64,000 bases of DNA from Polyangia bacterium. GTDB taxonomy: Bacteria; Myxococcota_A; Polyangia; Polyangiales; JAUICN01. The DNA lies in NCBI GenBank assembly GCA_030427835.1, contig JAUICN010000002.1:1-64000 (forward strand). The letters run 5' to 3'. The notes beneath the pieces were generated by a model. It ran no database searches. It had not been told where the DNA came from and was given only the letters and a program-made list of their open reading frames with translations. Below, one piece after another: positions 18,169 to 27,363 of the stretch (positions are counted from its first letter, which is position 1; each line of letters starts with the position of its first letter). The translations under genes and the position numbers were made by a program.

Positions 18169-18743
18169 TTTTTTTTGTAGCGGTGTTGCTGAGCACTGTC
18201 TTCTTTGTTGGGTTTTTGGGTTTTTGGATCTGATGTTGATGGAGCCCTTTTTGTTAGCAGTAGTCGTGCGCTGAGGATGAGCATACCTATGGACGTGGCC
18301 AGCCTTGCACACACTTGCGCTGCGGTTTGGGGACCACCTTCCATTCCGACGCTTACGAGATGTAGGAAGAAGAAGACCGCGTTGATGGTGGCGAATCGCC
18401 GGATGATCTTGTTGGGCTTTTGTTTTTTTCGAGGGATCCGTTCCTCACGTGCGAGATGCAACCCGAACCCTAAAAATCCCGCACAAAGAAATGCTGCTCC
18501 GAGGTGGTTCGTCCCTTTCGCGTATCCGTCGAGACTTAGCCCGAAAATCGCGGTGGCAAAGAACGATGCGACAAAGAATCCCAGCCATCTCCGGATACCC
18601 TTCGTAGGCGCTTGGTTTTGTTCGACCTCACTTGTGCTTGCTGTCGCAGCCTGACCGACGTGTTGCTTTGCTTGCTCGAGCATGTTGCGAGCAATTCTTC
18701 GTCCGATCATTTTTGCGATTATTTTTGTGATGATCTGGATCAT
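18165..18743 (-). CDS. Small integral membrane protein, unknown
   Basis: A 192-residue protein with a basic N-terminus and about four hydrophobic segments (near residues 52-68, 78-92, 117-133 and 146-162). The C-terminal tail is Lys/Ser-rich and hydrophilic. I recognise no family. The last codons lie in an A8 run on the coding strand (positions 18169-18176). The stop overlaps that of the convergent lipoprotein gene. The 291 bp between its start and 19034 contain short AT-rich stretches but no gene I can support. Confidence 0.6.
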   Translation of the reverse strand: MIQIITKIIAKMIGRRIARNMLEQAKQHVGQAATASTSEVEQNQAPTKGIRRWLGFFVASFFATAIFGLSLDGYAKGTNHLGAAFLCAGFLGFGLHLAREERIPRKKQKPNKIIRRFATINAVFFFLHLVSVGMEGGPQTAAQVCARLATSIGMLILSARLLLTKRAPSTSDPKTQKPNKEDSAQQHRYKKN

Positions 18744-19034
18744 TGACTGTGCCTAACACGTTCGGATGCCGGGAAAAAAGGTCCTATTTTTAATCTTTTA
18801 GGCCAGTTTTTTGGCTTGGTTCTGAGCAAGAGTAGTGGACCGACGCTTACCTTGCGTGCTGTGTATATCTTTGATTTTCTTGGGTAACGACATTGCGCAA
18901 TTGGGTCACACACAATGTGGGTTTGGGACTGCAGTGGGCGTTCTATGCGCCTTTGCCCACCTAGGGCTTCACGGTTTGGCAGTTGGGTTTGGATCTTGCT
19001 GTTCGCGAATGCTGTATTTATATAATATATCACT

Positions 19035-20990
19035 GTGACTGCTATTTTTGCGGTGCCGAGACTGTTTCAGCCTTCGGTGGTTTGCGGTGCCTTACTGGTT
19101 TCAGCCATGGGCTGTGGACGGTTGGGGTTTGATTACAAGACGTCACCCACCCAGCGGTTGGACGGGGGCAGTGATGCTCAGTTGATCGCAGGAGATGGTG
19201 GTGTTGCACAGGATGCCCAGGTCGACGGATCTGTTTCTGCGGACGGTGGTCTCGGCGACGGCACCGTAGGCGACGGCGGTACTGGGGATGCCGGTGTTGG
19301 GGACGCCGGTGTTGGGGACGCCGGTGCTGGAGCCGATGGGTCTACGGATGGTTCCGTCGCTGACGGCGGCTCGTCTGACGGTGGCGCTGACGGTAGTGCA
19401 GACGGTGGCGCCGATGGTGGGTCGCCGATGCCTCCAGACATTCTTGTCATGCTGTTGGGTGGAACAGATGTGACGGAGGGTGGTACAGCCGTGGTGGTTC
19501 GGTTCATGTTGCAGGCTGCTCCCACAGCGGATGTGACCGTTGGTTTGACCTCCTCTGACACGACTGAAGGAACGGTGTCGTCCCCCAGTGTGACGTTCAC
19601 TTCGATGGATTGGTCCAGCCCCCACGACGTGACGGTATCGCCCGTGGACGACAGCCTTATCGATGGCGATCAGATTTTCAATCTTGAAATCCTTGCTGCC
19701 ACAAGTGCGGACATGGCCTACAACGGCATGGACGCGGTCGACGTTGCGTTTACCAACCACGATGACGAAATAGGTGTGCCTGTTCGTATCACCATGAACA
19801 CCATGGGTGGTGAGATCACAGCACACGCGTTGCTTCCACAGGTTTCTTCGAATGGGCAGTTTATTGTTTTTCAGTCCGATGCGACGGACCTGGTGACCGG
19901 AGATACGAACGGTCGGAACGACGTATTTTTGTACGATCGATCATCTGGGAACATGGAGCGTGTGAGTCGAGGTGTTGGCGGGGTTCAAGGGGACAACGAC
20001 TCGTATTACGGAGCGGTCTCGGCGACCGGGCGGTACGTCGCCTTTGCTTCCCGTGCCACCAATCTTGTGCCCATGGATACCAACAATACCCGGGATGTTT
20101 TTCTGTTGGACCGTACCCTCGATACCGTGGAGCGCGTGAGCGTTGCCACGGGAGGAGCACAGGGTGACGGGAACTCTCACTTCCCCACGGTCTCTGCCGA
20201 TGGTCGGTACATATCTTTTCGTTCTAGTTCCACCAACCTTGTGGCTGGGGATACCAATGGCGTCGACGACATCTTTCTTCGCGATCGCCAGATGGCGACG
20301 ACGATTCGAATCACTGAAGTCACAGGATCCGACGCAAACGGGGCGGCCCAGAACCCGGACATGGATGACGGCACCTATGTTGCCTACGAGACCTTAGCAA
20401 CCAATGTTGTCATGACAGATACGAATACGGCCCATGACGTATATTTGTATGAAATCAGTACGGGTATTACGACTTTGCTCAATGAGTCTGCACCGCAAAC
20501 CACGGCGAATGGTATGGGCATGCACGTGCGACTTTCCCCGGATGGGAGTTGGGCTGCGTTCTCCACCAGCGCTAGCAACATAACGGGTGGTCTCGACATG
20601 GATTCGACATGGGACATTCACACATATGAAACTGGCACTGGGACTAGAGAGGTCGCGAGCCTCACACACACCGGGGCCAAAGCGACGCAAATCAGCCAGT
20701 TTGGCATACCTTCGGACGGGGGTGATCGGGTGGTTTTTCTTTCCACCGCCACCAACCTCACTGCGGCACCAGATACCAACGGAACTCGAGACATCTTCGT
20801 TCGCGACAAGTTGGCGGGTACCACGGTTCGATTGCTTGGCGAGGGCGGCGTGGAGCCTGATGCCAACATCATGATTCCCGATATTTCCGCAGACGGTACG
20901 GTGATTGTATTCAACACCACGGCTACCAATATGGTGAGTGGAGATACAAACGGTGTGTACGATATCTTTGTCTACCAACTTCCGCGGTAG
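19035..20990 (+). CDS. PD40/WD40-like beta-propeller lipoprotein (twin A)
   Basis: A 651-residue lipoprotein starting with GTG. Lipobox SAMGC is followed at once by CGRLGFD, a motif shared with the gene at 42237-44192. A Gly/Asp-rich linker of about 90 residues (repeated GDAGV/GAD units) leads to a Calx-beta-like domain (about 135-250). The rest is five or so TolB/PD40 propeller repeats, each with a VSADGRYIAFxS and TNLVxGDTNG pattern. The repeats mark a secreted propeller that probably binds protein or glycan. It has the same length (651) as its twin. msrA follows after 18 bp. Confidence 0.85.
   Translation: MTAIFAVPRLFQPSVVCGALLVSAMGCGRLGFDYKTSPTQRLDGGSDAQLIAGDGGVAQDAQVDGSVSADGGLGDGTVGDGGTGDAGVGDAGVGDAGAGADGSTDGSVADGGSSDGGADGSADGGADGGSPMPPDILVMLLGGTDVTEGGTAVVVRFMLQAAPTADVTVGLTSSDTTEGTVSSPSVTFTSMDWSSPHDVTVSPVDDSLIDGDQIFNLEILAATSADMAYNGMDAVDVAFTNHDDEIGVPVRITMNTMGGEITAHALLPQVSSNGQFIVFQSDATDLVTGDTNGRNDVFLYDRSSGNMERVSRGVGGVQGDNDSYYGAVSATGRYVAFASRATNLVPMDTNNTRDVFLLDRTLDTVERVSVATGGAQGDGNSHFPTVSADGRYISFRSSSTNLVAGDTNGVDDIFLRDRQMATTIRITEVTGSDANGAAQNPDMDDGTYVAYETLATNVVMTDTNTAHDVYLYEISTGITTLLNESAPQTTANGMGMHVRLSPDGSWAAFSTSASNITGGLDMDSTWDIHTYETGTGTREVASLTHTGAKATQISQFGIPSDGGDRVVFLSTATNLTAAPDTNGTRDIFVRDKLAGTTVRLLGEGGVEPDANIMIPDISADGTVIVFNTTATNMVSGDTNGVYDIFVYQLPR
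19284..19328 (+). repeat. Three 15-bp in-frame tandem repeats
   Basis: Three near-identical 15-bp units encode GDAGV, GDAGV and GDAGA in the linker of the PD40 lipoprotein. The differences are single bases. Confidence 0.85.
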
Positions 20991-21008
20991 CCAAGCCAAG
21001 GCGATCCT

Positions 21009-21608
21009 GTGCCAGTTGACGCGGGGCCACTCAGTCCCCAATTGATCCCCATGGATTTGATTCATGGGGCGTTGGGGACTTCTTTGCGGGAGCCGTTTCC
21101 GGACGGTGCTGAGGAGACTGTGTTTGGGATGGGGTGTTTTTGGGGAGCGGAGAAGGCTTTCTGGACGCTTTCGGGTGTGCACACGACCATGGTGGGGTAC
21201 GCCGGTGGACAGAGAGCGGACCCCACCTACGAGCAGGTGTGTGCGGGAGTGACTGGCCACGCGGAAGTGGTGCGGGTGGTGTTCTTTCCTGAGCAGATAG
21301 CGTTTCAAGATCTGTTGAAGGTGTTTTGGGAAAATCACGACCCCACCCAGGGCATGCGACAGGGCAACGATGTGGGTAGTCAATATCGATCGGTGATTTA
21401 CACGTCTTCAAAGGCTCAGATGAAAGCGGCGATGTCTTCTAGGGTGGCGTACCAACTGCAGCTCAGCGCGTCCGGTATGGGCAATATCACCACAGAGATT
21501 CAACCCGTGCCCACATTCTACTACGCAGAGAACTACCACCAGCAGTACCTGGCCAAGAACCCCAACGGCTACTGCGGCCTGGGTGGCACGGGGGTGAAGC
21601 TTCCCTGA
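21009..21608 (+). CDS. msrA: Peptide-methionine (S)-S-oxide reductase
   Basis: MsrA reduces methionine-S-sulfoxide in proteins, repairing oxidative damage. Cys43 in MGCFWG is the catalytic nucleophile. The family segments VGYAGG, GHAEVV and FFxxHDPT (here FWENHDPTQ) are intact. A C-terminal YCGLGGTG supplies a resolving Cys (residue 189). The 199-residue length is normal. It starts with GTG 18 bp after a lipoprotein stop and may be co-transcribed. There is no signal peptide, so it is cytoplasmic. Confidence 0.95.
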   Translation: MPVDAGPLSPQLIPMDLIHGALGTSLREPFPDGAEETVFGMGCFWGAEKAFWTLSGVHTTMVGYAGGQRADPTYEQVCAGVTGHAEVVRVVFFPEQIAFQDLLKVFWENHDPTQGMRQGNDVGSQYRSVIYTSSKAQMKAAMSSRVAYQLQLSASGMGNITTEIQPVPTFYYAENYHQQYLAKNPNGYCGLGGTGVKLP

Positions 21609-21625
21609 ACTGCTGGACGCGGTGT

Positions 21626-23233
21626 TTAGTCCAGTGAGGCGCGGAAGAACTCGGGGAAGACGCCCTGATCCACGAGGGTTTTGAGAATGGTGTTGGCGAG
21701 TTCTTCTGCGTCTTCTCGGAACGCATTCGTATCTGATCCCTGGTAGAAGCTAAAGTTGTTTCCAGTTTTCCATTCGCAACCTATTTCGTGGCGATCATGG
21801 TCGTAGTCGTGTGTAACTTCTGGAGCTGCTTCGTTTTTGCATTCGAGATATTTGAGCATCTCTGTTGTCAACCATGCCTTCATTGTTTTCGGGAGTGAAT
21901 CGACTGACATTTTTCCAACGTGGGCAGGTTGGAAGGTTCCATCCGGATAGTACGTGTTCTCTTCAAGGTAGCTAGCGTTTTTGGTTTCTGCGGCACGTAC
22001 GCTGGCATCGGATGGATTGGTTGCGTTGTAGGATGCTGAAATGAAGATGCCTTGTGGCTCTATTCCGAAGTAGAGTAGAACTTCTTTGGTTAAAGGATCG
22101 AGCTCGGAACGGAAACGGATCTTGAGGTCATCTCGTCGTAGAGGATCTACCTGTGACGTGTTTGTACGGTTTAGTATCCCAAAATAAGGCGAGAGATCCG
22201 GGTCTCCCCACTCCCAATCTTCTATTGTGCGCGCTACGGATGGTGCTGGCCGCACTTGGTTGACGATGTGCTGGTTTCTAAGGTTTTGGAGACCGAAATT
22301 GGTTTGTTTTTCATCAAACATGGAAAACTCAAGGTAGTGGTTTGAGCTGTTGGCTATTGGGGTGTGGTACCTAGTGTGTATGGGGGGCTGCAGTCGTGCC
22401 TGCATTTGAACGATGTCTATTCCTCCGTCGTAATGGGTCTGCCCGTCTTTTGCCCAACCGACGATACGTGGTTGTTGAAACCGGACACCTAGGTATTGTC
22501 CCGAATAACCAAACACTCCCGGGACATCCCCAGACACGATTTTTGGCGACGCCAGGCGCCGACCAATTTGAATAGATCGATCACCCTTGTTCAGAGACAG
22601 GCTACCTCGCATTATTGCATGGAGTGGAACCACCACTTCTTCCTGGTCTTTCCATGGTACCTCCACATAGATACTGTCCACGAGGGAGGGAACTTCGGTA
22701 CCATCAGGCAGTTTCTTGTAGTCCGCTGCAAGTCTGTCGTTGTCCCAATCCACATCTTCTAGTTCAGCAGGTGTTTCCCTGCCTACAACGTTTGTGGGTG
22801 AGGCGTCTTGACCCCTAAGCCCCCAGTAGTTGGTAGTGGTGACGACTCTATTGCTTTTTGCGGTGGCGACGCTGATTGGAATAGCTTTGAGCAGATCTTC
22901 GAGACGTGCCTTTCCTTTTGTGTTCTTCCATTTGAGTTCTAGGCTGATTTCGTAGGCGTCAGTGATGAATGTGTCGGCCATGGAAAGGGAGTGTAGGCGG
23001 AGTTTCATGGGCAGGTCGCCGGGGAGCCAGTGGCCTCCGGTGCAGAAGTGTTCTTTGCCGCGGATGGTTTTGGTGGCGCCGTCTTCGGTGCAGAGGGAGG
23101 CGGGGAGGTAGATGTTGTCTTCCTCGCTTGTGGATTTGGATGCGGCTCCTGGGGCGGAGAGGCCGCCGCAGCCAGCGATTGCTAGGTGGGTGGCGGCGAG
23201 GAGTAGGGATGGGATGGGGGTGTTTCGGTACAT
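21626..23233 (-). CDS. Lipoprotein of unknown family
   Basis: A 535-residue lipoprotein. I prefer the ATG at 23233, with GTGGAG 6-7 nt upstream as ribosome binding site, over an in-frame GTG at 23245. Lipobox LAIAGC comes near residue 20, then a Ser/Ala/Glu linker. The body has mixed alpha/beta composition, few Cys residues, and a C-terminal part with CEWKTGNNFSFYQGS. No domain is recognised. It converges on msrA (17-bp gap) and may use its own promoter in the 23234-23446 gap. In composition it resembles the lipoprotein at 27364-28593, but I could not align the two convincingly. Confidence 0.65.
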   Translation of the reverse strand: MYRNTPIPSLLLAATHLAIAGCGGLSAPGAASKSTSEEDNIYLPASLCTEDGATKTIRGKEHFCTGGHWLPGDLPMKLRLHSLSMADTFITDAYEISLELKWKNTKGKARLEDLLKAIPISVATAKSNRVVTTTNYWGLRGQDASPTNVVGRETPAELEDVDWDNDRLAADYKKLPDGTEVPSLVDSIYVEVPWKDQEEVVVPLHAIMRGSLSLNKGDRSIQIGRRLASPKIVSGDVPGVFGYSGQYLGVRFQQPRIVGWAKDGQTHYDGGIDIVQMQARLQPPIHTRYHTPIANSSNHYLEFSMFDEKQTNFGLQNLRNQHIVNQVRPAPSVARTIEDWEWGDPDLSPYFGILNRTNTSQVDPLRRDDLKIRFRSELDPLTKEVLLYFGIEPQGIFISASYNATNPSDASVRAAETKNASYLEENTYYPDGTFQPAHVGKMSVDSLPKTMKAWLTTEMLKYLECKNEAAPEVTHDYDHDRHEIGCEWKTGNNFSFYQGSDTNAFREDAEELANTILKTLVDQGVFPEFFRASLD

Positions 23234-23446
23234 GTTTGGCTCCACAAACTGGCTCCGTGGAATGGTTTTCCAACGGACGTTCTAAATGTGAAGCAATATG
23301 TGTTCCCGCGGTTCTTTCACGGGATCTTTCGTGTTATCAGTTCATTTTAAGCGTGAAATGGGGAGGTTGGACCCCGGTTCTGCCCGGTTTGGAACATGAA
23401 TCGTTCCAGAGCTGGAACGTGGAGCGCTCTGTGTTCCCCCGTTGGC

Positions 23447-24985
23447 CTATTGGCTGAAATGGGGCATGCGGTCCCTTGGGCTTCGGTAGTAGTGGGTGGG
23501 GCCGTAGTTGAGTAGGTTGGTGACGCGGTCGGTGTAGAGACAGGCGAAGTGCTCGACCTGGTGGCCGAAATAGGAGAGCTCTGTGCCGGCTTGGAATGGT
23601 GAGCCCCAATGGGGGTGGAAGGTGCTCTCGATGAGGGAGTCGAGCTCTTCAATACGGGACTCTGCCAGCTCCACCTGCGTTCGCACGATTTCTATTTCCT
23701 GTTCCAGTTGTATGCGTTGATCTTCCAGTTGCTGGCGCTCGTTTGTGCTTGGACCGTTGTCGCCCGAGTGGTTCGGGTGGGCTTTTCGCAGGGTGTCGAT
23801 TTTGCGACGTACGTGTTTGAGTTTGCTTTGAACCTCTAGCAATCTCGCTGTGACCTGTTCTCGGATTTCCGATGTGGTTTCCAGTTCTGTGAGTGCAGAT
23901 GCAGAGACGTGCTGGGCGTGGAGTTCCTCTTTCATTTCTTGAACGATCATGATGGTGCGCCAGGCGGTTTCCTTCTTTGCACGCAGCACGTCGCCGTAGA
24001 TGTGATCACCGATGTAGAGGATTTGATCGCCGGGTGTGTCTAGGTATTTACGTAGGCCACCAAGGTTGCCACCCACGTTCACCTTGCCCCGTGTGGGAAG
24101 TGGGGAGGTTTGGGTTTCACCTTGCTCGTCGGTGTGCGTGAACGGGTGTGTTTTGTTGAAGAATACGGGCTTCTTTGCCGCGGTGATGATGAGGTCAAAG
24201 TAGTTGTGCCAGGTGTGGTAACCGTTGCCGGTGGGCTCGAGTAGGAAACGCATCATGCGTTCGGTGGTCTCTGGGCCAGAGTTGGTGAGAAGAAAGAGTT
24301 GTTTGCCTCCACTACGGAGTTTGTGCAGCAACGTGGCGAGCCTTGGGTCTTTCATGACGAAGGATGCCGGGTCAGCAAATAGGGTGTCGTGAATGGTTCC
24401 GTCGCGGTGGGCCTCGTCGATGGATTCGCGAACGTCTGTGAACAGTTGTAGGAAGTCGAGCTTTTCGCCTTTCTCGTGCATCAGATCAATGATGGCGGTG
24501 TACACGCTGACTTCGGAGAGGCCGTAGAGTGTGTCGATCCAATGGTAGCGATGGCTACCCACACGTAGGCGCCTTGCGTGGTACAGGCTGTGTCGGGTTT
24601 CTGGGTCCAGTTCATGGTAGCCGTGGTAGGCACGTTTGACGTACTGGTAGCGGTCCATCTTGAGCACGTTGCCCAGCTTTTTGTCCACCAGCAGCCCTCG
24701 AATGGGGAAATCGGGTTTGTACTCGATGTCCTTGAGCCATTCGGGGTAGCCACGCTTTACAAGCTTTTCGACTGTGGCGTCGATGCTCAGCTTGTCTAGG
24801 GCCTCCTGTTTGTAGGGGGCCAGGGTGTAGTCCATGTCGAAACCCACCCATTGGATTTGATCCATGCGCAGGTTGCGATTGCAGAATACCCGCCGATGCT
24901 CGGGAGGTGGCTCTGATTGCAAACCCTGGAGGCCGGGGGAAAGTGCAGGAATGGGCGGTTGTGTGAAACGATCAGGCAACCTCAC
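23447..24985 (-). CDS. HAD-IG family 5'-nucleotidase (cN-II-like)
   Basis: A 512-residue cytoplasmic enzyme related to eukaryotic cytosolic purine 5'-nucleotidase. HAD motif I is FDMDYTLAPY (aspartates 50 and 52), motif II is LLTNSG, and motif IV is GDHIYGD near residue 320. It has the long coiled-coil insertion (about 385-465) known in bacterial members. These enzymes dephosphorylate IMP/GMP-type nucleotides; the bacterial role is not settled. The gene stands alone, 83 bp after rpmA in the same direction. It is the usual length for the family (HAD-IG, TIGR02244-type). Confidence 0.9.
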   Translation of the reverse strand: MRLPDRFTQPPIPALSPGLQGLQSEPPPEHRRVFCNRNLRMDQIQWVGFDMDYTLAPYKQEALDKLSIDATVEKLVKRGYPEWLKDIEYKPDFPIRGLLVDKKLGNVLKMDRYQYVKRAYHGYHELDPETRHSLYHARRLRVGSHRYHWIDTLYGLSEVSVYTAIIDLMHEKGEKLDFLQLFTDVRESIDEAHRDGTIHDTLFADPASFVMKDPRLATLLHKLRSGGKQLFLLTNSGPETTERMMRFLLEPTGNGYHTWHNYFDLIITAAKKPVFFNKTHPFTHTDEQGETQTSPLPTRGKVNVGGNLGGLRKYLDTPGDQILYIGDHIYGDVLRAKKETAWRTIMIVQEMKEELHAQHVSASALTELETTSEIREQVTARLLEVQSKLKHVRRKIDTLRKAHPNHSGDNGPSTNERQQLEDQRIQLEQEIEIVRTQVELAESRIEELDSLIESTFHPHWGSPFQAGTELSYFGHQVEHFACLYTDRVTNLLNYGPTHYYRSPRDRMPHFSQ

Positions 24986-25068
24986 CAGGATACCCTATTC
25001 CAGGACCTAATTGGCGGCTTCGGCATGGTTTGCCTTGGCCCGACGGTGCCAGCTGAGCCGGTGTTGCC

Positions 25069-25383
25069 CTAGTTGGCTGTTTCGGCTTGGCCGGCTTCGG
25101 CAGCAGCGTTGGTACGAAGGCGGTTGTCGTCAGCAGCGTAAACGGAGATGAGCTTGCGATCCCGGCCGTGACGCTCGAACTGAACCACGCCGTCGATGCG
25201 GGCCCAGAGGGTGTAATCCTTGCCGGTGCCCACGTTGGTGCCCGCGTGGAAGTTGGAGCCCACCTGGCGAACCAGAATGGAGCCAGCAGAGACTTCTTCC
25301 CCACCAAAGCGTTTTACCCCGCGGTACTGGGGGTTGGAGTCGCGGCCGTTTCGTGTGGCCCCTTGGCCTTTCTTATGTGCCAT
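25069..25383 (-). CDS. rpmA: 50S ribosomal protein L27
   Basis: L27 lines the peptidyl-transferase centre with its N-terminal arm. The sequence begins [16 protein letters not shown] with the typical basic tail, and continues [20 protein letters not shown], the family core. It is longer than most (104 residues) through an Ala/Glu-rich C-terminal extension ([14 protein letters not shown]). It lies 39 bp downstream of rplU, the universal order. obgE, often next, is not there; the HAD nucleotidase follows instead. Confidence 0.97.
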   Translation of the reverse strand: MAHKKGQGATRNGRDSNPQYRGVKRFGGEEVSAGSILVRQVGSNFHAGTNVGTGKDYTLWARIDGVVQFERHGRDRKLISVYAADDNRLRTNAAAEAGQAETAN

Positions 25384-25422
25384 TGATCTAGTCTCCTGAA
25401 GTCTTGCTGGGTTGGGGTCTGG

Positions 25423-25746
25423 TTAGGCGGAAATGCCGGTGATCTTGAGTTCGGTGTAGTGCTGACGGTGGCCGTTTTTTCGGCGGTAGTTCTTACGACG
25501 CTTCATCTTGAAGATGATGATTTTGGGAAGTTTGTCCTGGGTCTTGATTTCGGCGGCTACGGAAGCGCCTTCCACAAGAGGGGTGCCGATCTTGGGGACG
25601 TTCCCTTTGGCGGGGTCTCCCTTAACCATGAGAACTCGATCAAAAGTGACGGCGTCGCCTACATTTCCGGCTAGTTTCTCCACGCGGACGGTGTCGCCCT
25701 CTTTAACGCGGTATTGCTTACCGCCGGTTTGAATGACTGCGTACAT
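25423..25746 (-). CDS. rplU: 50S ribosomal protein L21
   Basis: L21 binds 23S rRNA. The protein is 107 residues with the diagnostic opening [18 protein letters not shown] and the C-terminal basic segment [16 protein letters not shown]. It precedes rpmA. The 72-bp leader up to the glycosyltransferase stop must hold its promoter and any autoregulatory site. I see no clear stem-loop there. Confidence 0.97.
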   Translation of the reverse strand: MYAVIQTGGKQYRVKEGDTVRVEKLAGNVGDAVTFDRVLMVKGDPAKGNVPKIGTPLVEGASVAAEIKTQDKLPKIIIFKMKRRKNYRRKNGHRQHYTELKITGISA

Positions 25747-25818
25747 GGGGTATTCCTGAAAAACTCTTAAATTCTAGTTACTTGGCTTGTGCCCGGCGAG
25801 CCCTGGGACCTACCGGAA

Positions 25819-27324
25819 TCAAACGGACCGCTGAGTGTACGGATTTGGGCTGGACGTGCAAGTTGATCGGGCTGATTCCCAGAGGGCGACTAGGAGTACT
25901 GTGATTTGGGTGAGGGCGAGGAAGGTGGTGGGTTCCTGGGCTTGGCGGAGCCAGTGCCAGGTGTCGGCGGTGGCGTAGGTGGCAAGCCAGGCGGCGGTCC
26001 AGAGGGTGGCGGCCAGGCGGGGGTGGGAGCCGGTGTCGCGAGCGAGGTCCAGGGGCAGTAGCCACAGGAGGTACCAGGGGTGGATTTGGGGTAGGGCGGG
26101 CAGGATCCCCCAGAGGGCGGCGTGTAGCAGGTGCGGGGGAGCAATGGGGTTTGGGCTGCGCCAGGCTCTGACTGCGAGCAGGCCGAGCCAGAGCAGCATC
26201 CAGGTGAGGACCACAAGTCGTGCGGTGACGGAGGCTAGCTTGCGGGTGGGGTAGAGCTCGGAGCTTGAAATCCACGGTACCCGGAGTTGCATGGGGTGTT
26301 CGGTGTGGCGGGAGGCTTGGTAGAACCTGTGACGTAGTTTTGTTTCGATGAACCCGAAGGCCACGCCGTTTCCCTGCCAGCGGGTGGCGTAGTTGCCGAG
26401 GCCGCCGGAGTTGCTTTGCGATGTTTGGATGAGTGGCCATGTGCACAGGCCGGTGACCGTGAGTACCGCGGCAAGTAGCACTAGGGATTTGCCTTTGCCC
26501 ATGGAGTGGTGTGTTTGGTTTCTATTCGGAAGTAGGGCCACGAGGCCCAGGGGGCCCAGAAGTTTCAGGCCGCTCAGTGCGCCTAGGGCGGTGCCTACCC
26601 GGAAGGGACGTTGTTTCGCGACCAGCAGAGCGCCAAGTAGGAGGAGGCCTCCGAGGGCGGTGTCTAGGTGGCCGGACCCCGCGGATTCCACGAGGGCTAG
26701 GGGGTTGAGGCCAAAGAGCAGGGCTGGCTTGGGGGACGTGGTTCGCAGTAGCAGTGCGGTGACGCCCAGGTGTGCAGATAGGGTCAGTAGCTTCCAGATC
26801 CAGATGTGGCCGCCTACGAGGTTGACCAGGCGAAACCAGACTTGGGCAAAGGGCGGGTAGATCGTGCTGAGTTCGGGGTGGTTGATCTGCTGCCAGTGCT
26901 CGAAGCCAAAGGTGGACCGTAGGTGGGCGAGTTCAGGCGCGTTTGGGGCAAAGCGGTAGGGGGGGATGCCTGCGTTGCCCACGTGGCCGTCCCACAGGAA
27001 ACGGTAGAGGTCGTCCGAGAGCACGGGTGGTGTGAAGGCTAGCGCGAGGCCGGGGACTAGGATGGCAAGCCACCAGCCGCCCAGACTTGCGGGATGGGTT
27101 GGCGTGTTGCTGACCGGAGTGCCGCTGACCTTGAAGTGCGATGAGACCACCACTCCGTAGGGCACGAATGCCAGGGCCGTGTACATGGCCACCGTGGAGG
27201 GCGCCGGGTCAAGTACCCCCGCGATTGCGCAAAGGGCTAGCGCAGTAGAGGTTGCAATGAGCGCTGCCGCTTGTGCGGCTGGCATACGGTTTTGATGGGT
27301 CACCGGCCGGAACGGTAGCCCCAT
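25819..27324 (-). CDS. Polytopic glycosyltransferase (GT87/DUF2029-like)
   Basis: A 501-residue membrane protein with about ten hydrophobic segments. The loop SDDLYRFLWDGHVGNAGIPPY (here near residue 105) is typical of polyprenyl-phosphate-sugar mannosyltransferases of the GT-C class (GT87/DUF2029). HPELSTIYPPFAQ and IHPWYLLWL are further matching segments. These enzymes move a sugar from a lipid carrier in the membrane. The start is uncertain: an ATG at 27285 (MPAAQAAALI) may be real rather than the GTG at 27324. It sits upstream of rplU and could be co-transcribed. Confidence 0.82.
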   Translation of the reverse strand: MGLPFRPVTHQNRMPAAQAAALIATSTALALCAIAGVLDPAPSTVAMYTALAFVPYGVVVSSHFKVSGTPVSNTPTHPASLGGWWLAILVPGLALAFTPPVLSDDLYRFLWDGHVGNAGIPPYRFAPNAPELAHLRSTFGFEHWQQINHPELSTIYPPFAQVWFRLVNLVGGHIWIWKLLTLSAHLGVTALLLRTTSPKPALLFGLNPLALVESAGSGHLDTALGGLLLLGALLVAKQRPFRVGTALGALSGLKLLGPLGLVALLPNRNQTHHSMGKGKSLVLLAAVLTVTGLCTWPLIQTSQSNSGGLGNYATRWQGNGVAFGFIETKLRHRFYQASRHTEHPMQLRVPWISSSELYPTRKLASVTARLVVLTWMLLWLGLLAVRAWRSPNPIAPPHLLHAALWGILPALPQIHPWYLLWLLPLDLARDTGSHPRLAATLWTAAWLATYATADTWHWLRQAQEPTTFLALTQITVLLVALWESARSTCTSSPNPYTQRSV

Positions 27325-27363
27325 AGGTGTTGCTGGTAAAAGCCCGGCCCTAGCCCAGGTGCC

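Noticed and set aside
18740-19033. 97-codon reverse frame between the membrane gene and the PD40 lipoprotein
   Set aside because: No ribosome binding site, no family likeness and it lies in AT-rich intergenic sequence.
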